A stretch of DNA of 64,000 bases from Streptomyces sp. NRRL S-337. GTDB taxonomy: Bacteria; Actinomycetota; Actinomycetes; Streptomycetales; Streptomycetaceae. The position numbers and the translations under genes are program-made. The notes under the pieces were generated by a model. It ran no database searches, was not told where the DNA came from, and worked only from the letters and a program-made list of their open reading frames with translations. Positions within the stretch are counted from its first letter, which is position 1; the number at the start of each line of letters is the position of its first letter. Positions 35,217-43,550 of this stretch are shown here, piece by piece. Location: positions 427,383-491,382 of the forward strand of contig NZ_JOIX01000001.1 of assembly GCF_000720175.1 (NCBI RefSeq), written 5' to 3'.

Positions 35217-35651
35217 ATGGGACAGGTGGATGGGGACGGGGCCGACCTGGGCGGGGAACCGTTCGCGGCGGACTGCCGGGCGCGCATCGCCGTCGAGGTA
35301 CTGGCCAACCGCTGGGACAGCGTGGTCATTTACGTCCTCGGCGAGTCGGGCCCGATGCGCCCGCGTGAGCTGCAGGCCCGCATCGGCGGGATCAGCCCCA
35401 AGGTGCTCAACGACGCGCTTCGGCGGCTCGCGTACAACGGCCTGGTGCAGCGCCGCCGTTACGCCGAGGCCCCGCCCCGCGTCGACTACGCCCTGACCGA
35501 GGCAGGCACCGCCCTGCTCACCCCGATCCGCGCACTGGGCGCCTGGGCAGCGGCCTACGGAGACGACGTGCTTGCGGCGCAGGACTGCTTTCACCGGCGC
35601 CAAAGAGCTTCGGACGGTCCACCGGATGACGACCCGTCGGACACGCCTTAG
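35217..35651 (+). CDS. HxlR-family transcriptional regulator
   Basis: A 144-residue winged-helix regulator. ALANRWDSVVIYVLGESGPM-type sequence (here VLANRWDSVVIYVLGE), RPRELQARIGGISPKVLNDA and LRRLAYNGLVQRRRYAEAPP with VDYALTEAG are the family signature. HxlR members sense aldehydes, quinones or redox stress. The gene is divergent from a Rossmann reductase and is its probable regulator. After YGDDVLAAQDCF the last 20 residues run into a 20-bp sequence also found at an IS remnant, so the C-terminus may be partly IS-derived; the DNA-binding domain is untouched. Confidence 0.9.
   Translation: MGQVDGDGADLGGEPFAADCRARIAVEVLANRWDSVVIYVLGESGPMRPRELQARIGGISPKVLNDALRRLAYNGLVQRRRYAEAPPRVDYALTEAGTALLTPIRALGAWAAAYGDDVLAAQDCFHRRQRASDGPPDDDPSDTP
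35631..35650 (+). repeat. Copy 2 of a 20-bp direct repeat (probable IS end)
   Basis: GACCCGTCGGACACGCCTTA, 18 of 20 identical to 34439-34458 and in the same orientation. It holds the last codons of the HxlR gene. Together the copies frame the reductase/HxlR pair. Confidence 0.65.
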
Positions 35652-35791
35652 CTCCGTGATGCGTCGGTGTCTCTCAGTCCACGTCACGCCGATCCCGGAA
35701 GAGCAAGTCGTCACAGCAACAGGTCGTTTCACAGCGAGGTCCTTGAGGGACGGGATTCTGTGACGCTCGGGTGCGTCCGTATGATCACTCC

Positions 35792-36280
35792 ATGCCTGCT
35801 GACGAACGCGTAACCCGGTCCACGTTTTCCGGTCGTGTCCAGCTGATATCGGCTCCTCAGCCGATGCCGCAGCTGCCCCAGCGAATCTGGTCAGATGAAG
35901 ACTGGGAACAGATCCAGCGTGGCCACGCGTCGCGGGACATGGATGAGAAGTGGCACGTCTTCGCAGAGGACGAGGTCGTCTTCCTGCACCGAAGCTGGAC
36001 CGGTAACGGAGTCTTCGCGGCGACCTTCGCGCCGGTTGATGGCGGTGGTTGGCGGATCGCCAGTGCGGTAGTTGAACGTGATTCTGAGCGCTATCGGGGC
36101 ACGGACGATGCCTACGACTGCGTCATGCTTGAGTTGGTGATCAGCGCCATCGTGCTTGGCGAACCAGCGCCCGACCTCCGCGCGAAGCTGGTGGAGCTGT
36201 CGCGCCGGGAGTCGGGTTCTGCCGATACCCCCCCCGGCCTGATTCAGCACAGTGCCTTGGGGCTGCGCTCGAACTCCTAG
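35792..36280 (+). CDS. Conserved-looking hypothetical protein
   Basis: A 162-residue protein from ATG 35792 (MPADERVTRSTFSG). It reads IWSDEDWEQIQRGHASRDMD, EKWHVFAEDEVVFLHRSWTG and VFAATFAPVDGGGWRIASAV, then DDAYDCVMLELVISAIVLGE. It is soluble, with no signal or membrane helix. I recall similar streptomycete proteins without known function but cannot name a domain. It ends just where an IS5-type pseudogene starts on the other strand (their stops overlap at 36277-36280). Confidence 0.65.
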   Translation: MPADERVTRSTFSGRVQLISAPQPMPQLPQRIWSDEDWEQIQRGHASRDMDEKWHVFAEDEVVFLHRSWTGNGVFAATFAPVDGGGWRIASAVVERDSERYRGTDDAYDCVMLELVISAIVLGEPAPDLRAKLVELSRRESGSADTPPGLIQHSALGLRSNS

Positions 36281-36980
36281 TTGATCACTCGGGGGCCGCT
36301 GGACAGACGTCGGATGCAGATCAGGCTGCAGGCCAGTTCGAGCAGACCCTGGTGGAGATCGGCGCGTCGTTCGTAGCGAGCGCGGAGCCGTTTGAACTGG
36401 TGGAGCCAGGCGAAGGCGCGCTCGACCACCCAGCGCACCTTGCCCAGTCCAGAGCCGTGGGCGACGCCGCGTCGGGCGATCAGGGGTTTGATGTCGCGCT
36501 TTTCACAGCAGGCGGCGGTACTTGTCGAAGTCGTAGCCTCGGTCAGCGTACAAGCGCCGCGGCTTGCGGCGAGGTCGTCCGCGAAGTCCCTGGATCGGCG
36601 GAACGGCATCCAGCAGCGGCAGCGGCTGGGTGACGTCGTGTTGGTTGCCGCAAATGAGAGTGACAGCGAGCGGGTTCTGTGGCGGTCGACGATCAGATGG
36701 TGCTTGGAGCCGGGGCGGGCTCGATCCACGGGCGAGGGCCGACGTGATCCCCCCTTTGAAAGCCCGGACGTGCGACCCGTCCGCGGAGCAGTCGTCCAGC
36801 TCCAGCAGGCCCACACGGCGCAGCTCGGTCAGCAGGGTCGCGTGCAGGCGCGGCCACACCTGGCCGCAGTCCAGTCCCGCAGTCGACGTCAGGCCGTTAC
36901 TCCGGAGCAGCCCACCGGCTCCGCAGGGACATCACGCCATGCGACGCCGGTCCGCAGCACCATCAGGATCGTGGAACACG
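36277..36980 (-). mobile_element. IS5-family transposase pseudogene with several frameshifts
   Basis: From right to left the minus strand reads LMVLRTGVAWRDVPAEPVGC, VWPRLHATLLTELRRVGLLE, LDDCSADGSHVRAFKGG (first Asp), ARPGSKHHLIVDRHRT in a second frame, LYADRGYDFDKYRRLL (second Asp) back in the first, and RWVVERAFAWLHQFKRLR (Glu) again in the second. At least three frame changes are needed, so it is inactive. Confidence 0.85.
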
Positions 36981-37241
36981 GCCATCTCCCCGAGTCCAGG
37001 AATCTCCCAAGGGGAACCGCGCAGCTGCCACCGAGTCCCTTGGCCCGTTCGAAGGGCGCCTGCCGAGCGTCGCGGGCGCCATGGGCCGTCCGGCCCAGCG
37101 CCCGGGGCTTCCCCGCCTTGCGATGCACGGATGGTGGCGGGTACCCCCGCCTGGAGGCTGGGGGCGCCGCGCGCTGATCGGGCCGGATCCGTGAGAGAGG
37201 GCCGCCGAGCGGGGCCGGCGGGTGGGCTCACCGCGCGGCGT

Positions 37242-38714
37242 TCAGCGGCACAGGGTGCGCAGGGTGGTGAGGCAGTCCGCGGCCCGGCGCTGTGCGTCGG
37301 TGTCGGTGCTGGCCCAGGCGATCCGGGCGTCCGGCCGGATGAGGACGGCGGTGACGTCCCGCCAGATCGGATGCGCCGCCTCGGTGTTGACGGTTCCTGC
37401 CCGTTGTTCCAGGCCATCCACGGGGCACGGTGTCCGCGTCCCGCCGAGGTCCAGCAGTAGCGGTCGGCCGTGGTGCATCAACGGGTGGGCGGTGGATGCG
37501 TCGGCTGTGTCCAGGGCGAGGCCGGCCAGTCGAGTGCCGTTCAGCGGGTGCGCGCCGGATTTGGTGTCGGCGGGGAGCGGGTCGTCGAATCCGGCGATCC
37601 GGCGGGCCCACTGGCGGTTGGTCCGCGGTTCGGCGAGCGCGGCGGACCAGACCTCGCGCAGCGCGATCTGCTCCGGGCTCGCCGCCGCGAACAGGGCGAG
37701 CTGCGCGCGGGTGTTGTCGATGACGGCGCGGGCGACCGGCCGGCGCTCCGTGTCGTAACTGTCGAGTAGTCCGTCGGGCGCCCGGCCCTGGAGGGTGGCG
37801 GCCAGCTTCCAGCCCAGATTGGTGGCGTCCTGAATGCCGAGGTTCATACCCTGCCCACCAGCCGGGAAGAACATGTGCGCCGCGTCCCCGGCCACCAGCA
37901 CCCGTCCGGCCCGGTACCGCGCGGCCTGGCGGGTGGCATTGCCGTAGCGCGACAGCCACCGGGGGTTGCGGATGCCCAGGTCCCGCCCCAGCAGCGTGCG
38001 GGTCTGCTCGCGCACCTCCTCCAGGGTCAGTGGCTCGCCGGTGCCATGGTGCATGGTGGCCGTGGAGAGGCCCGCCAGTCGGTGGACACCGTCGCCGATC
38101 GGGGCCGCCAGGAACGAACCGGCCGGCCCGGTGGCGGCGAGCGGCGCGGCGGGCGGATCGTCGAGTTCGACGTCGGCGAGCCACCCGGTCAAGGTGGTGT
38201 CCTGGCCGGGGAAGTCGATGCCGGCCGCCCGGCGCACCGCGCTGCGGGTGCCGTCGCAGCCCACCACCCAGCGGGCCCGCACGGTCCGATGGGTGCCGCC
38301 GGCCCGGATCACCACCTCGACGGCGTCCGGTCTCTGGGTGAGCGAGACGACCTCCTCCCCGCGCAGGACACGGGCGCCCACGGCGACGGCGTGCTCCTCC
38401 AGGAGCTGTTCGGTGACGGACTGACCGAGCGCCAGCATGAAGGGGTGCACCGCCCCGACTGCGGAGAAGTCCAGCCGGGTGGTCGCCGCGCCGAAGTGGC
38501 CGGTCGGCACCGGGGTGCCGCGTTCGATGAACCGCTCCGCGAGGCCGCGGGTGGCGAAGGTGTCCAGCGTGCCGGCCTGCATGCCGACCGCGCGCGACCG
38601 TCCGTCCGGTGCCGCCCGCCGTTCCACGACGGTCACCTCCACCCCGTGCAGGCGCAACTCCGCGGCGAGCCAGAGCCCCACCGGGCCGGCCCCTGCGATG
38701 AGCACGTCGAGCAT
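37242..38714 (-). CDS. FAD-dependent aromatic monooxygenase (Rox / polyketide hydroxylase type)
   Basis: A 490-residue flavoprotein hydroxylase. FAD motifs in order: GAGPVGLWLAAEL (GxGxxG, about residues 8-20), the DG motif in VVGCDGTRSAVRRAAGI, and the GD motif in LVAGDAAHMFFPAGGQGMNL. A C-terminal thioredoxin-like extension follows (LLLDLGGTRTP, then AVLIRPDARIAWAS). This is the PHBH-type group that includes rifampicin monooxygenases and polyketide hydroxylases; it uses NAD(P)H and O2. The ATG at 38714 is preferred over a GTG nine bases upstream, which would lie directly on the ribosome-binding site. A SnoaL-like gene and a MarR regulator lie upstream. Confidence 0.92.
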   Translation of the reverse strand: MLDVLIAGAGPVGLWLAAELRLHGVEVTVVERRAAPDGRSRAVGMQAGTLDTFATRGLAERFIERGTPVPTGHFGAATTRLDFSAVGAVHPFMLALGQSVTEQLLEEHAVAVGARVLRGEEVVSLTQRPDAVEVVIRAGGTHRTVRARWVVGCDGTRSAVRRAAGIDFPGQDTTLTGWLADVELDDPPAAPLAATGPAGSFLAAPIGDGVHRLAGLSTATMHHGTGEPLTLEEVREQTRTLLGRDLGIRNPRWLSRYGNATRQAARYRAGRVLVAGDAAHMFFPAGGQGMNLGIQDATNLGWKLAATLQGRAPDGLLDSYDTERRPVARAVIDNTRAQLALFAAASPEQIALREVWSAALAEPRTNRQWARRIAGFDDPLPADTKSGAHPLNGTRLAGLALDTADASTAHPLMHHGRPLLLDLGGTRTPCPVDGLEQRAGTVNTEAAHPIWRDVTAVLIRPDARIAWASTDTDAQRRAADCLTTLRTLCR

Positions 38715-38821
38715 GACAAGCACTTCCTCTCACATTTGGGACGATGCGCCATGACGGCCGCGCGCCGATCCGCGACGACGGGGACGGCGGCGGCCTCGTG
38801 GCGTCAGGTGGGTAATGCGGC

Positions 38822-39214
38822 TCAGCGGGCGCTGCCGAGGTTCCGGTCGGCGTCGGTGCCTTCGAGCATGAGGGTGGTCTCCTCGATGCGGCGGAAGCGG
38901 CCGTCGGGGGCGAACTCGCCGAAGAGGTAGACCTCCATGCGGACGGTGGAGCCGTCGGTCTTGAGGACCTCCATCGTGTGGCGGTCGGCGTAGCGGTCGC
39001 CGGAGAAGAGCTCGTCGTGGACCTCGACCGAACCGCCGGCGACGACCGTGCGCAGGTGGGCGATGTGAGCGAGGAACTCGGTGCGGTTGTCCCAGCTTCC
39101 GTCGGTGCGCTGGCGGTAGTCGGGGGCGAAGTGCCGGTCGGCGGCCTCGTCGAGGTCGAGGCCCGGAGTGAGGAGCAGGTCGGTGAGGGCGGTGCGGACG
39201 TCGGTGCGGTTCAT
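38822..39214 (-). CDS. SnoaL-like / NTF2-fold protein
   Basis: A 130-residue protein from ATG 39214 with AAGGA upstream. The cone-shaped NTF2 fold is suggested by LDEAADRHFAPDYRQRTDGS, FLAHIAHLRTVVAGGSVEVH and VYLFGEFAPDGRFRRIEETT. SnoaL-like proteins are cyclases, isomerases or binding proteins for small lipophilic compounds. It is divergent from a MarR-family gene at 39333 and 107 bases upstream of the FAD monooxygenase on the same strand, so the three may form one detoxification unit (inference). Confidence 0.8.
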   Translation of the reverse strand: MNRTDVRTALTDLLLTPGLDLDEAADRHFAPDYRQRTDGSWDNRTEFLAHIAHLRTVVAGGSVEVHDELFSGDRYADRHTMEVLKTDGSTVRMEVYLFGEFAPDGRFRRIEETTLMLEGTDADRNLGSAR

Positions 39215-39274
39215 GGGGATTCCTTCGGTTGGGCGCGGGAGTGACCCGTCGCGCATCGGTCGGAGATGCGTGCC

Positions 39275-39326
39275 TTAAGCACGCTTATTAACGTACAGGA
39301 AAAGCGTGTGTCGCGCACGCTAATCT
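39275..39326. promoter_or_regulatory. Repeat-rich control region between SnoaL-like and MarR genes
   Basis: The gap contains TTAAGCACGCTTATTAA (39275-39291, partly palindromic) and GCGTG-TGTCGCG-CACGC (arms 39304-39308 and 39316-39320), so GCACGCT occurs twice. TAATCT at 39321-39326 lies seven bases from the GTG at 39333, consistent with a leaderless MarR transcript. Confidence 0.5.
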
Positions 39327-39332
39327 GGAGGG

Positions 39333-39788
39333 GTGAAGAACTCGACGGGACACGACATCGCCGATGCGCTGGGCCTGCTTCTGCGGCGGAGCACTCGCGC
39401 CCGCCTCTACGCCCAGCTGACCGAGGGACTGGGGGAAGCGGTCGACGACCTCACTTACCCGGTCCTCAGCGGCCTGGCCCGGACCGGGGCGTACAGCGCC
39501 GCCGACCTTGGTCGCGAGATCGGACTGGACCGCACCACCGTGACCCGCCGCGCCGACCGACTGGAGCAGGCCGGCCTGCTCCAGCGCCAGCCCGACCCGG
39601 CCGACGGCCGCGCGACCCTCCTCGCGCTCACCGAGCAGGGTCACAACATCGTGTCGGTCACCAGACAGCGACTGGCGGCCGGCATCGAGTCCTCGCTCGC
39701 TACCTGGCCCCAGGCGGACGCCCAAGCCTTCGCACGCCTGCTGCGCCGCTTCGTCGACGAGGGCCCGTTCGCCGCCGAACGCCACTGA
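39333..39788 (+). CDS. MarR-family transcriptional regulator
   Basis: A 151-residue winged-helix protein: LSGLARTGAYSAADLGREIG, LDRTTVTRRADRLEQAGLLQ and RQPDPADGRATLLALTEQG are the MarR core with its DxR wing (DPADGR). The GTG at 39333 is directly preceded by GGAGG, too close for normal initiation, while TAATCT just upstream suggests translation from a leaderless mRNA. It is divergent from the SnoaL-like gene and likely represses it in the absence of a phenolic or lipophilic ligand. Confidence 0.9.
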   Translation: MKNSTGHDIADALGLLLRRSTRARLYAQLTEGLGEAVDDLTYPVLSGLARTGAYSAADLGREIGLDRTTVTRRADRLEQAGLLQRQPDPADGRATLLALTEQGHNIVSVTRQRLAAGIESSLATWPQADAQAFARLLRRFVDEGPFAAERH

Positions 39789-40269
39789 CGGCCACCGGCG
39801 CACCGGGGCCGGACGGTTCGGCGTGCAGCCTCAGTATTCATGCGCGATTCGGCGGTATTTCACTCCGGCGGGGACACGCTGTTGCCGTTCTCCTTGGGCC
39901 TACCCTGCAACGAGGACGACGCAGGTTTCTGTAGGCACAAAGGGATGGATGCAGCCGTACAGACGATCAACCCGACCACAGGTATGGACAATTGCTCTTC
40001 CGCAGTCGGTCATGGGCGGCATCGGTGAGGGCAAGGCAGGCGTTCTGCCGCTCACAACGCTGTCGTCAAGTGCGCCAGCCCCCGGCAACCGCGCTCAGCG
40101 CCGCGTGGCCCCAGGGTGATGAGGCCTGCCCGATTCCGTCATGAGGGACTCCTGCGGTGGTGACGATCCAACGGCAGCCGGAGACCAAGCCTGGGTGGGC
40201 GGCGTGGAAAAGCCGACGGCGGCGAGATGGGGCCGGGTGCGGGATCGGGCCGCACTGACGCGGGCCGCA
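39789..40269. other. 480-base gap with a possible degenerate toxin-like stretch
   Basis: No intact gene. On the plus strand near 39965-40010 the frame reads QTINPTTGMDNCSSAVG. INPxxGxxNC is reminiscent of the start of papain-like toxin domains of polymorphic toxins, but the following sequence does not support a full domain. Confidence 0.3.
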
Positions 40270-40905
40270 GGGGGAGAAGCCCCGGGTCGGTTGTTCGCAC
40301 GAGCGAGGCTTGGACGATCTGTTCGCCGTAGTAGTCGGCCGTACCGGCGGACGCCGACGGATCACAGATCCGAAGGACGCGTTCAGTGTCGAGTGATCCG
40401 ACGGTCAGCGCGCCCCGGCGCTGCGTTTCCCAGAGCACGGTCAGCTGGTCGATCGGCTCGCCCCGGTGATGAAGTGCCCCCAGGGGGCGATAGATCTGCC
40501 GGTGGCCCGCATCGGCGAAGTCGCCTGGTTGGAGCCAGCCGACGACATCACGCAGCTTTTCGGGACGGGCGCTCAGGCAGCCGAGGAGGAACTCCTCATC
40601 GGCGAGAATCTGTTCATCCGCTGGCTGGGGCTGTTCCGTCGACGCTCCGCTCGGCGCCGGGGGCTGCACGGGGAGGGGCTGGGTTCCCCCGACTGGCGAG
40701 GTCGGCGAGCACATCGGTCAGCACCTGGGCGTGCTGGAGCGTTTCCTCGACGCCACCGCGAATACCGTCGGCGCAGGCGGCCTGGTGGAGTCGGGTGGCG
40801 TGTTGGGCCACGCTGCGGTGGATGGCACACTCCAGCACCATCCGCCCGTAGACCGGGGGCCTGACGGACGACTGGGGTAACTGCCTGGGTCTCGCTTCGC
40901 AGCTC
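40270..40905 (-). pseudogene. DnaB-helicase N-terminal-domain-like fragment, frameshifted
   Basis: The minus strand reads [20 protein letters not shown] and [20 protein letters not shown]; after a frame change near 40690 come [40 protein letters not shown] and LHHRGEPIDQLTVLWETQRR. This is the all-helical N-terminal domain of replicative helicase-like proteins of actinomycetes. The ATPase domain is absent. Its upstream side is fused without a gap to the end of a decayed glycoside-hydrolase-like gene. Confidence 0.65.
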
Positions 40906-41760
40906 CGCAACGGCGCCGTTGTGCGAAGGCCGAGTTGGAGGCCGCCCTCGCCGGGGTCGTCCTGCATACGGTGGTAGATGTAGCTCTCGATGTCCGGTGT
41001 GCCGAGCACATTGCGGAAGGCGTCGCATACGGCTGTGGCCTGTTGCGACTCGCTGGAGTGATCTCCGGAGTTGATGCCGCTCTCGGTGAGCTGGATCGTC
41101 CAGGCGGAGGGTGTGTGCGGGAACTGCTTCGTTGTAGTTGGCGGCGATCTGATCGAGCCATTGCGTGGTGTCGCAGGGTTTGCCTCGGCCGCAGCCGATG
41201 TTGAACCAGGTGTTGGTGTTGACCTCGTTGTCGATCACGAAGTCGGCGATCCGGCCGTGCCCGTGGAGTCCGTCGTAGCGTTGGGCCAGCATTCCGGCGA
41301 ATCGTCCGAAGTCGGCCGGATTATGAGGTACGCAGAACACTTCGTAGCCGGGTGGGGGATCGCAGGGTCTGTCTTGGCGGGCCCAGGTGGGCGTGCCGTA
41401 GACGAGGGCGGTGACCACCAGGCCCCGGTCGGTCCCCCCTTGATGGCCGAGTCCACCTCGGGCCGGATGGTGAAGCAGTGACCGTCGGATTCCTGCTCAC
41501 CGGCGGGGCAGGGTGCTGTTTGGCGCTTGGCTCCCAGGCCGCCCAGACGAGGTTCATGGACACGCCGCCGGCGTTGTTGCAGGAGATCTCGTCCTTGTTG
41601 GGCCAGAAGTCCGGCTGGATGCCCTTGATGCGGTAGTCGGAGCGCGTCGGGTACGGCAGCGGTGCCCCCTCGGCACCGGCAGTGGCTGGAGAGCCTCAGG
41701 AAGGACAAGGGCGGAGATGAGCAGCACGAGGGCCGCGAGATACCGGGCTGCTCTGGCCAT
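40905..41760 (-). pseudogene. Secreted DUF5722-like glycoside-hydrolase protein, decayed
   Basis: A good start remains: GAGGAG before ATG 41760 and a signal peptide (MARAARYLAALVLLISALVL). Frames then change repeatedly: [75 protein letters not shown] and [11 protein letters not shown]. After this a large inner part is missing and the text resumes with [20 protein letters not shown] and [20 protein letters not shown]. The pattern is that of secreted DUF5722 proteins with a TIM-barrel hydrolase look (NEVN and TESGIN would hold the acidic pair). Inactive. Confidence 0.7.
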
Positions 41761-41892
41761 GATTCTCCTCAGTGTGTGGTGTCGTGGTGAACGGCATCTG
41801 CCGCAGGTGCAGCGTGCGGCGTGTGGGGCGGGTGTACGGCTGCGGTATGCCGCCGCGCTGTGCACTGTGCGGCGGCGGTGACCTCGGTCGGT

Positions 41893-42897
41893 TCAGCGGA
41901 TGAAGTCGATCTCCGGGTAATGGTGTGAGGGGCCGTCGAGGATGTGGCTGCGCCGGTGGCGCAGGTGCTTGTCGAAAAGAGCCGCGAGGTAGGTGCGTTG
42001 GACCTCGATGGAGCGGTTGGGATCGATCGTGCCGAGTATCTGCGCCAGTTGGGGCGGGGCCAGCCCGAATGCGCCCGGTGCCTGGGGGGAACAGGACCTG
42101 GTGGTCGATGGAGGAGATGTGCCCAGAACGGCGCAGTTTCAAGTCGAGCCGCTCGCCGTGCAGGTGCTTCCAAAACCGTGCCCAGCTCCGATCGCTGTTG
42201 CGGTTGTGGTGCTTGGAACTGAACAGCATGAAGGGGCGGTCAAGCGGCTTGTCGGCCGACGATCCGAGGAGCTGGCTTGTTTGGTGCTCGCGGCTTGGGT
42301 CAGCCCGTGAGGGAGCGGCTTGTGTTCCACATCGGGGTTGTGGCCGCGGGCGATCTTGTCCAGCTGGTCGATGACGAAGTGGGTGCCCGCTGCGCGTATG
42401 GCGATCATGTGGCGCGATTTGGGGCCTGGCGGCATCAAGTTCACCTCATGGCGCCCGCCGGGGAACACCACGTCGCCGGAATCGTAGGTGTGGTCCATGG
42501 TGACGACCAGCAGCCGCGACCGGCCAAGTCCTGAACCTGTGCAGTCGACTGGCCCCGGTGCCCGTGCAGCGAGCAACTCACTTTGCTGCCTGGGCGTCCA
42601 CGGATCCATGCATGACGAGTCGCGCAGGTGGAGGTCGACCGTTCCAACACGGAGGCGCCCGGACGGGGCGGGGAGAGTCAGCTGGCCCGGGGTCGGCGGC
42701 ACGTCCAACGCCGCCGCCTGGCACGGGGCTTGCGCCACGTCGTCCCATGCCGTCGCCGCGGTCATGGGCGTACCGGTGCTCTTCCCGGCGGCGGCGGCCG
42801 ACCCGACTCCGGCACTCAGGGCGACGGTCAGTGCTCCTGTGGTGCCGGCGACCCGTGCGCCCAACCGGCTCTGGCGCCTTCGTGCATGTTTCCCCAT
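41893..42897 (-). pseudogene. Secreted alpha/beta hydrolase with internal deletions, nucleophile lost
   Basis: The ATG at 42897 follows AAGGAG and opens a signal peptide (MGKHARRRQSRLGARVAG, then a hydrophobic stretch and SAAAA). Pieces of a lipase-like enzyme remain: RLLVVTMDHTYDSGDVVFPG, THFVIDQLDKIARGHNPDVE and HKPLPHGL. The segment that should hold the GHSxGG nucleophile elbow has been deleted; after a frameshift come FMLFSSKHHN, SGHISSIDHQVLFPPG and, after another, LAQILGTIDPNRSIEVQRTY and HILDGPSHHYPEIDF. It cannot be active as an esterase. Confidence 0.75.
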
Positions 42898-43424
42898 GGG
42901 CAGTCCTTCTCCTTGAGGTGAACGCCGCCTCAGCGACGGTCAGTTGATGCTCATCGTAATAGGTGTTCGCCACAGCAAAGCACAAGGCGCTTCCTTATAC
43001 GGAGAGTTCTTATTACCGCACAGTTGACTGACCTTTCCGCCTGTCATCAGAAACGGAACCGCACAGAAGACGCCAACCGCCAGGTGACTGTCCGTGTCAG
43101 GCCGCCATACTCAGTGCGACGTCATGAATTGGGCAAACGTGCCTAAGTTCCAGCAATTTGTTGGGTCGGCGAGGGGTCTTGCGGGCATGGGCGACCCTGC
43201 GCATTTGCCTAAACTCACCAGTAGCCAAGGGGAGATTGACGGACCGTCATTTGATCAGCCGGTGAAGATGCTGTACTAATTCTCCTGCGCAATCCGAGCG
43301 TGACGGCTAGGGAGGTGCCGCCGGTTTTTTCGCTGCCGTTCGCCCTGTGTGCGGCGTGGACATGCACAGCGAAATGAAGCGGCAACAGAGCGCGCGCCAA
43401 AAGTGCCGACAGGTAGGTCCAGAC
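42898..43424. other. AT-richer gap; one doubtful small frame
   Basis: The stretch 42940-43280 has lower GC than its neighbours. A 61-codon frame at 43094-43279 (plus) has no family resemblance and no good ribosome-binding site. The sequence may be older debris or the long leader region of the protease operon. Confidence 0.4.
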
Positions 43425-43442
43425 CGCGTTTCATGAAACGCG
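43425..43442. promoter_or_regulatory. 18-bp perfect palindrome upstream of the protease pair
   Basis: CGCGTTTCATGAAACGCG is perfectly symmetric and lies 109 bases before the protease start codon. Length and symmetry fit a dimeric repressor or activator site; no regulator gene is adjacent. Confidence 0.65.
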
Positions 43443-43450
43443 CACCGGCT

Positions 43451-43479
43451 GCCCCGTAGGGGCTTCGCCAGGTGGCGAA
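43451..43479 (+). promoter_or_regulatory. Two back-to-back hairpins in the protease leader
   Basis: GCCCC-GTA-GGGGC (43451-43463) is followed without a spare base by TTCGCC-AGGT-GGCGAA (43464-43479). Both stems are perfect. Located 70 bases upstream of the start codon, they could form a structured leader, a processing site or an attenuator. Confidence 0.5.
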
Positions 43480-43550
43480 TCGGCGTACTCCCGCGTCATC
43501 CGCCCAATGGCTGGGCAATACAATCCCCCACACCTCGAAAGAGTCCGCAT

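Noticed and set aside
43094..43279. 61-codon small gene
   Set aside because: No ribosome-binding site, no conserved look and located in AT-richer debris; kept only as part of the gap description.
43451..43479. tRNA-like structure
   Set aside because: Only two short hairpins; no acceptor stem, anticodon arm or CCA context.
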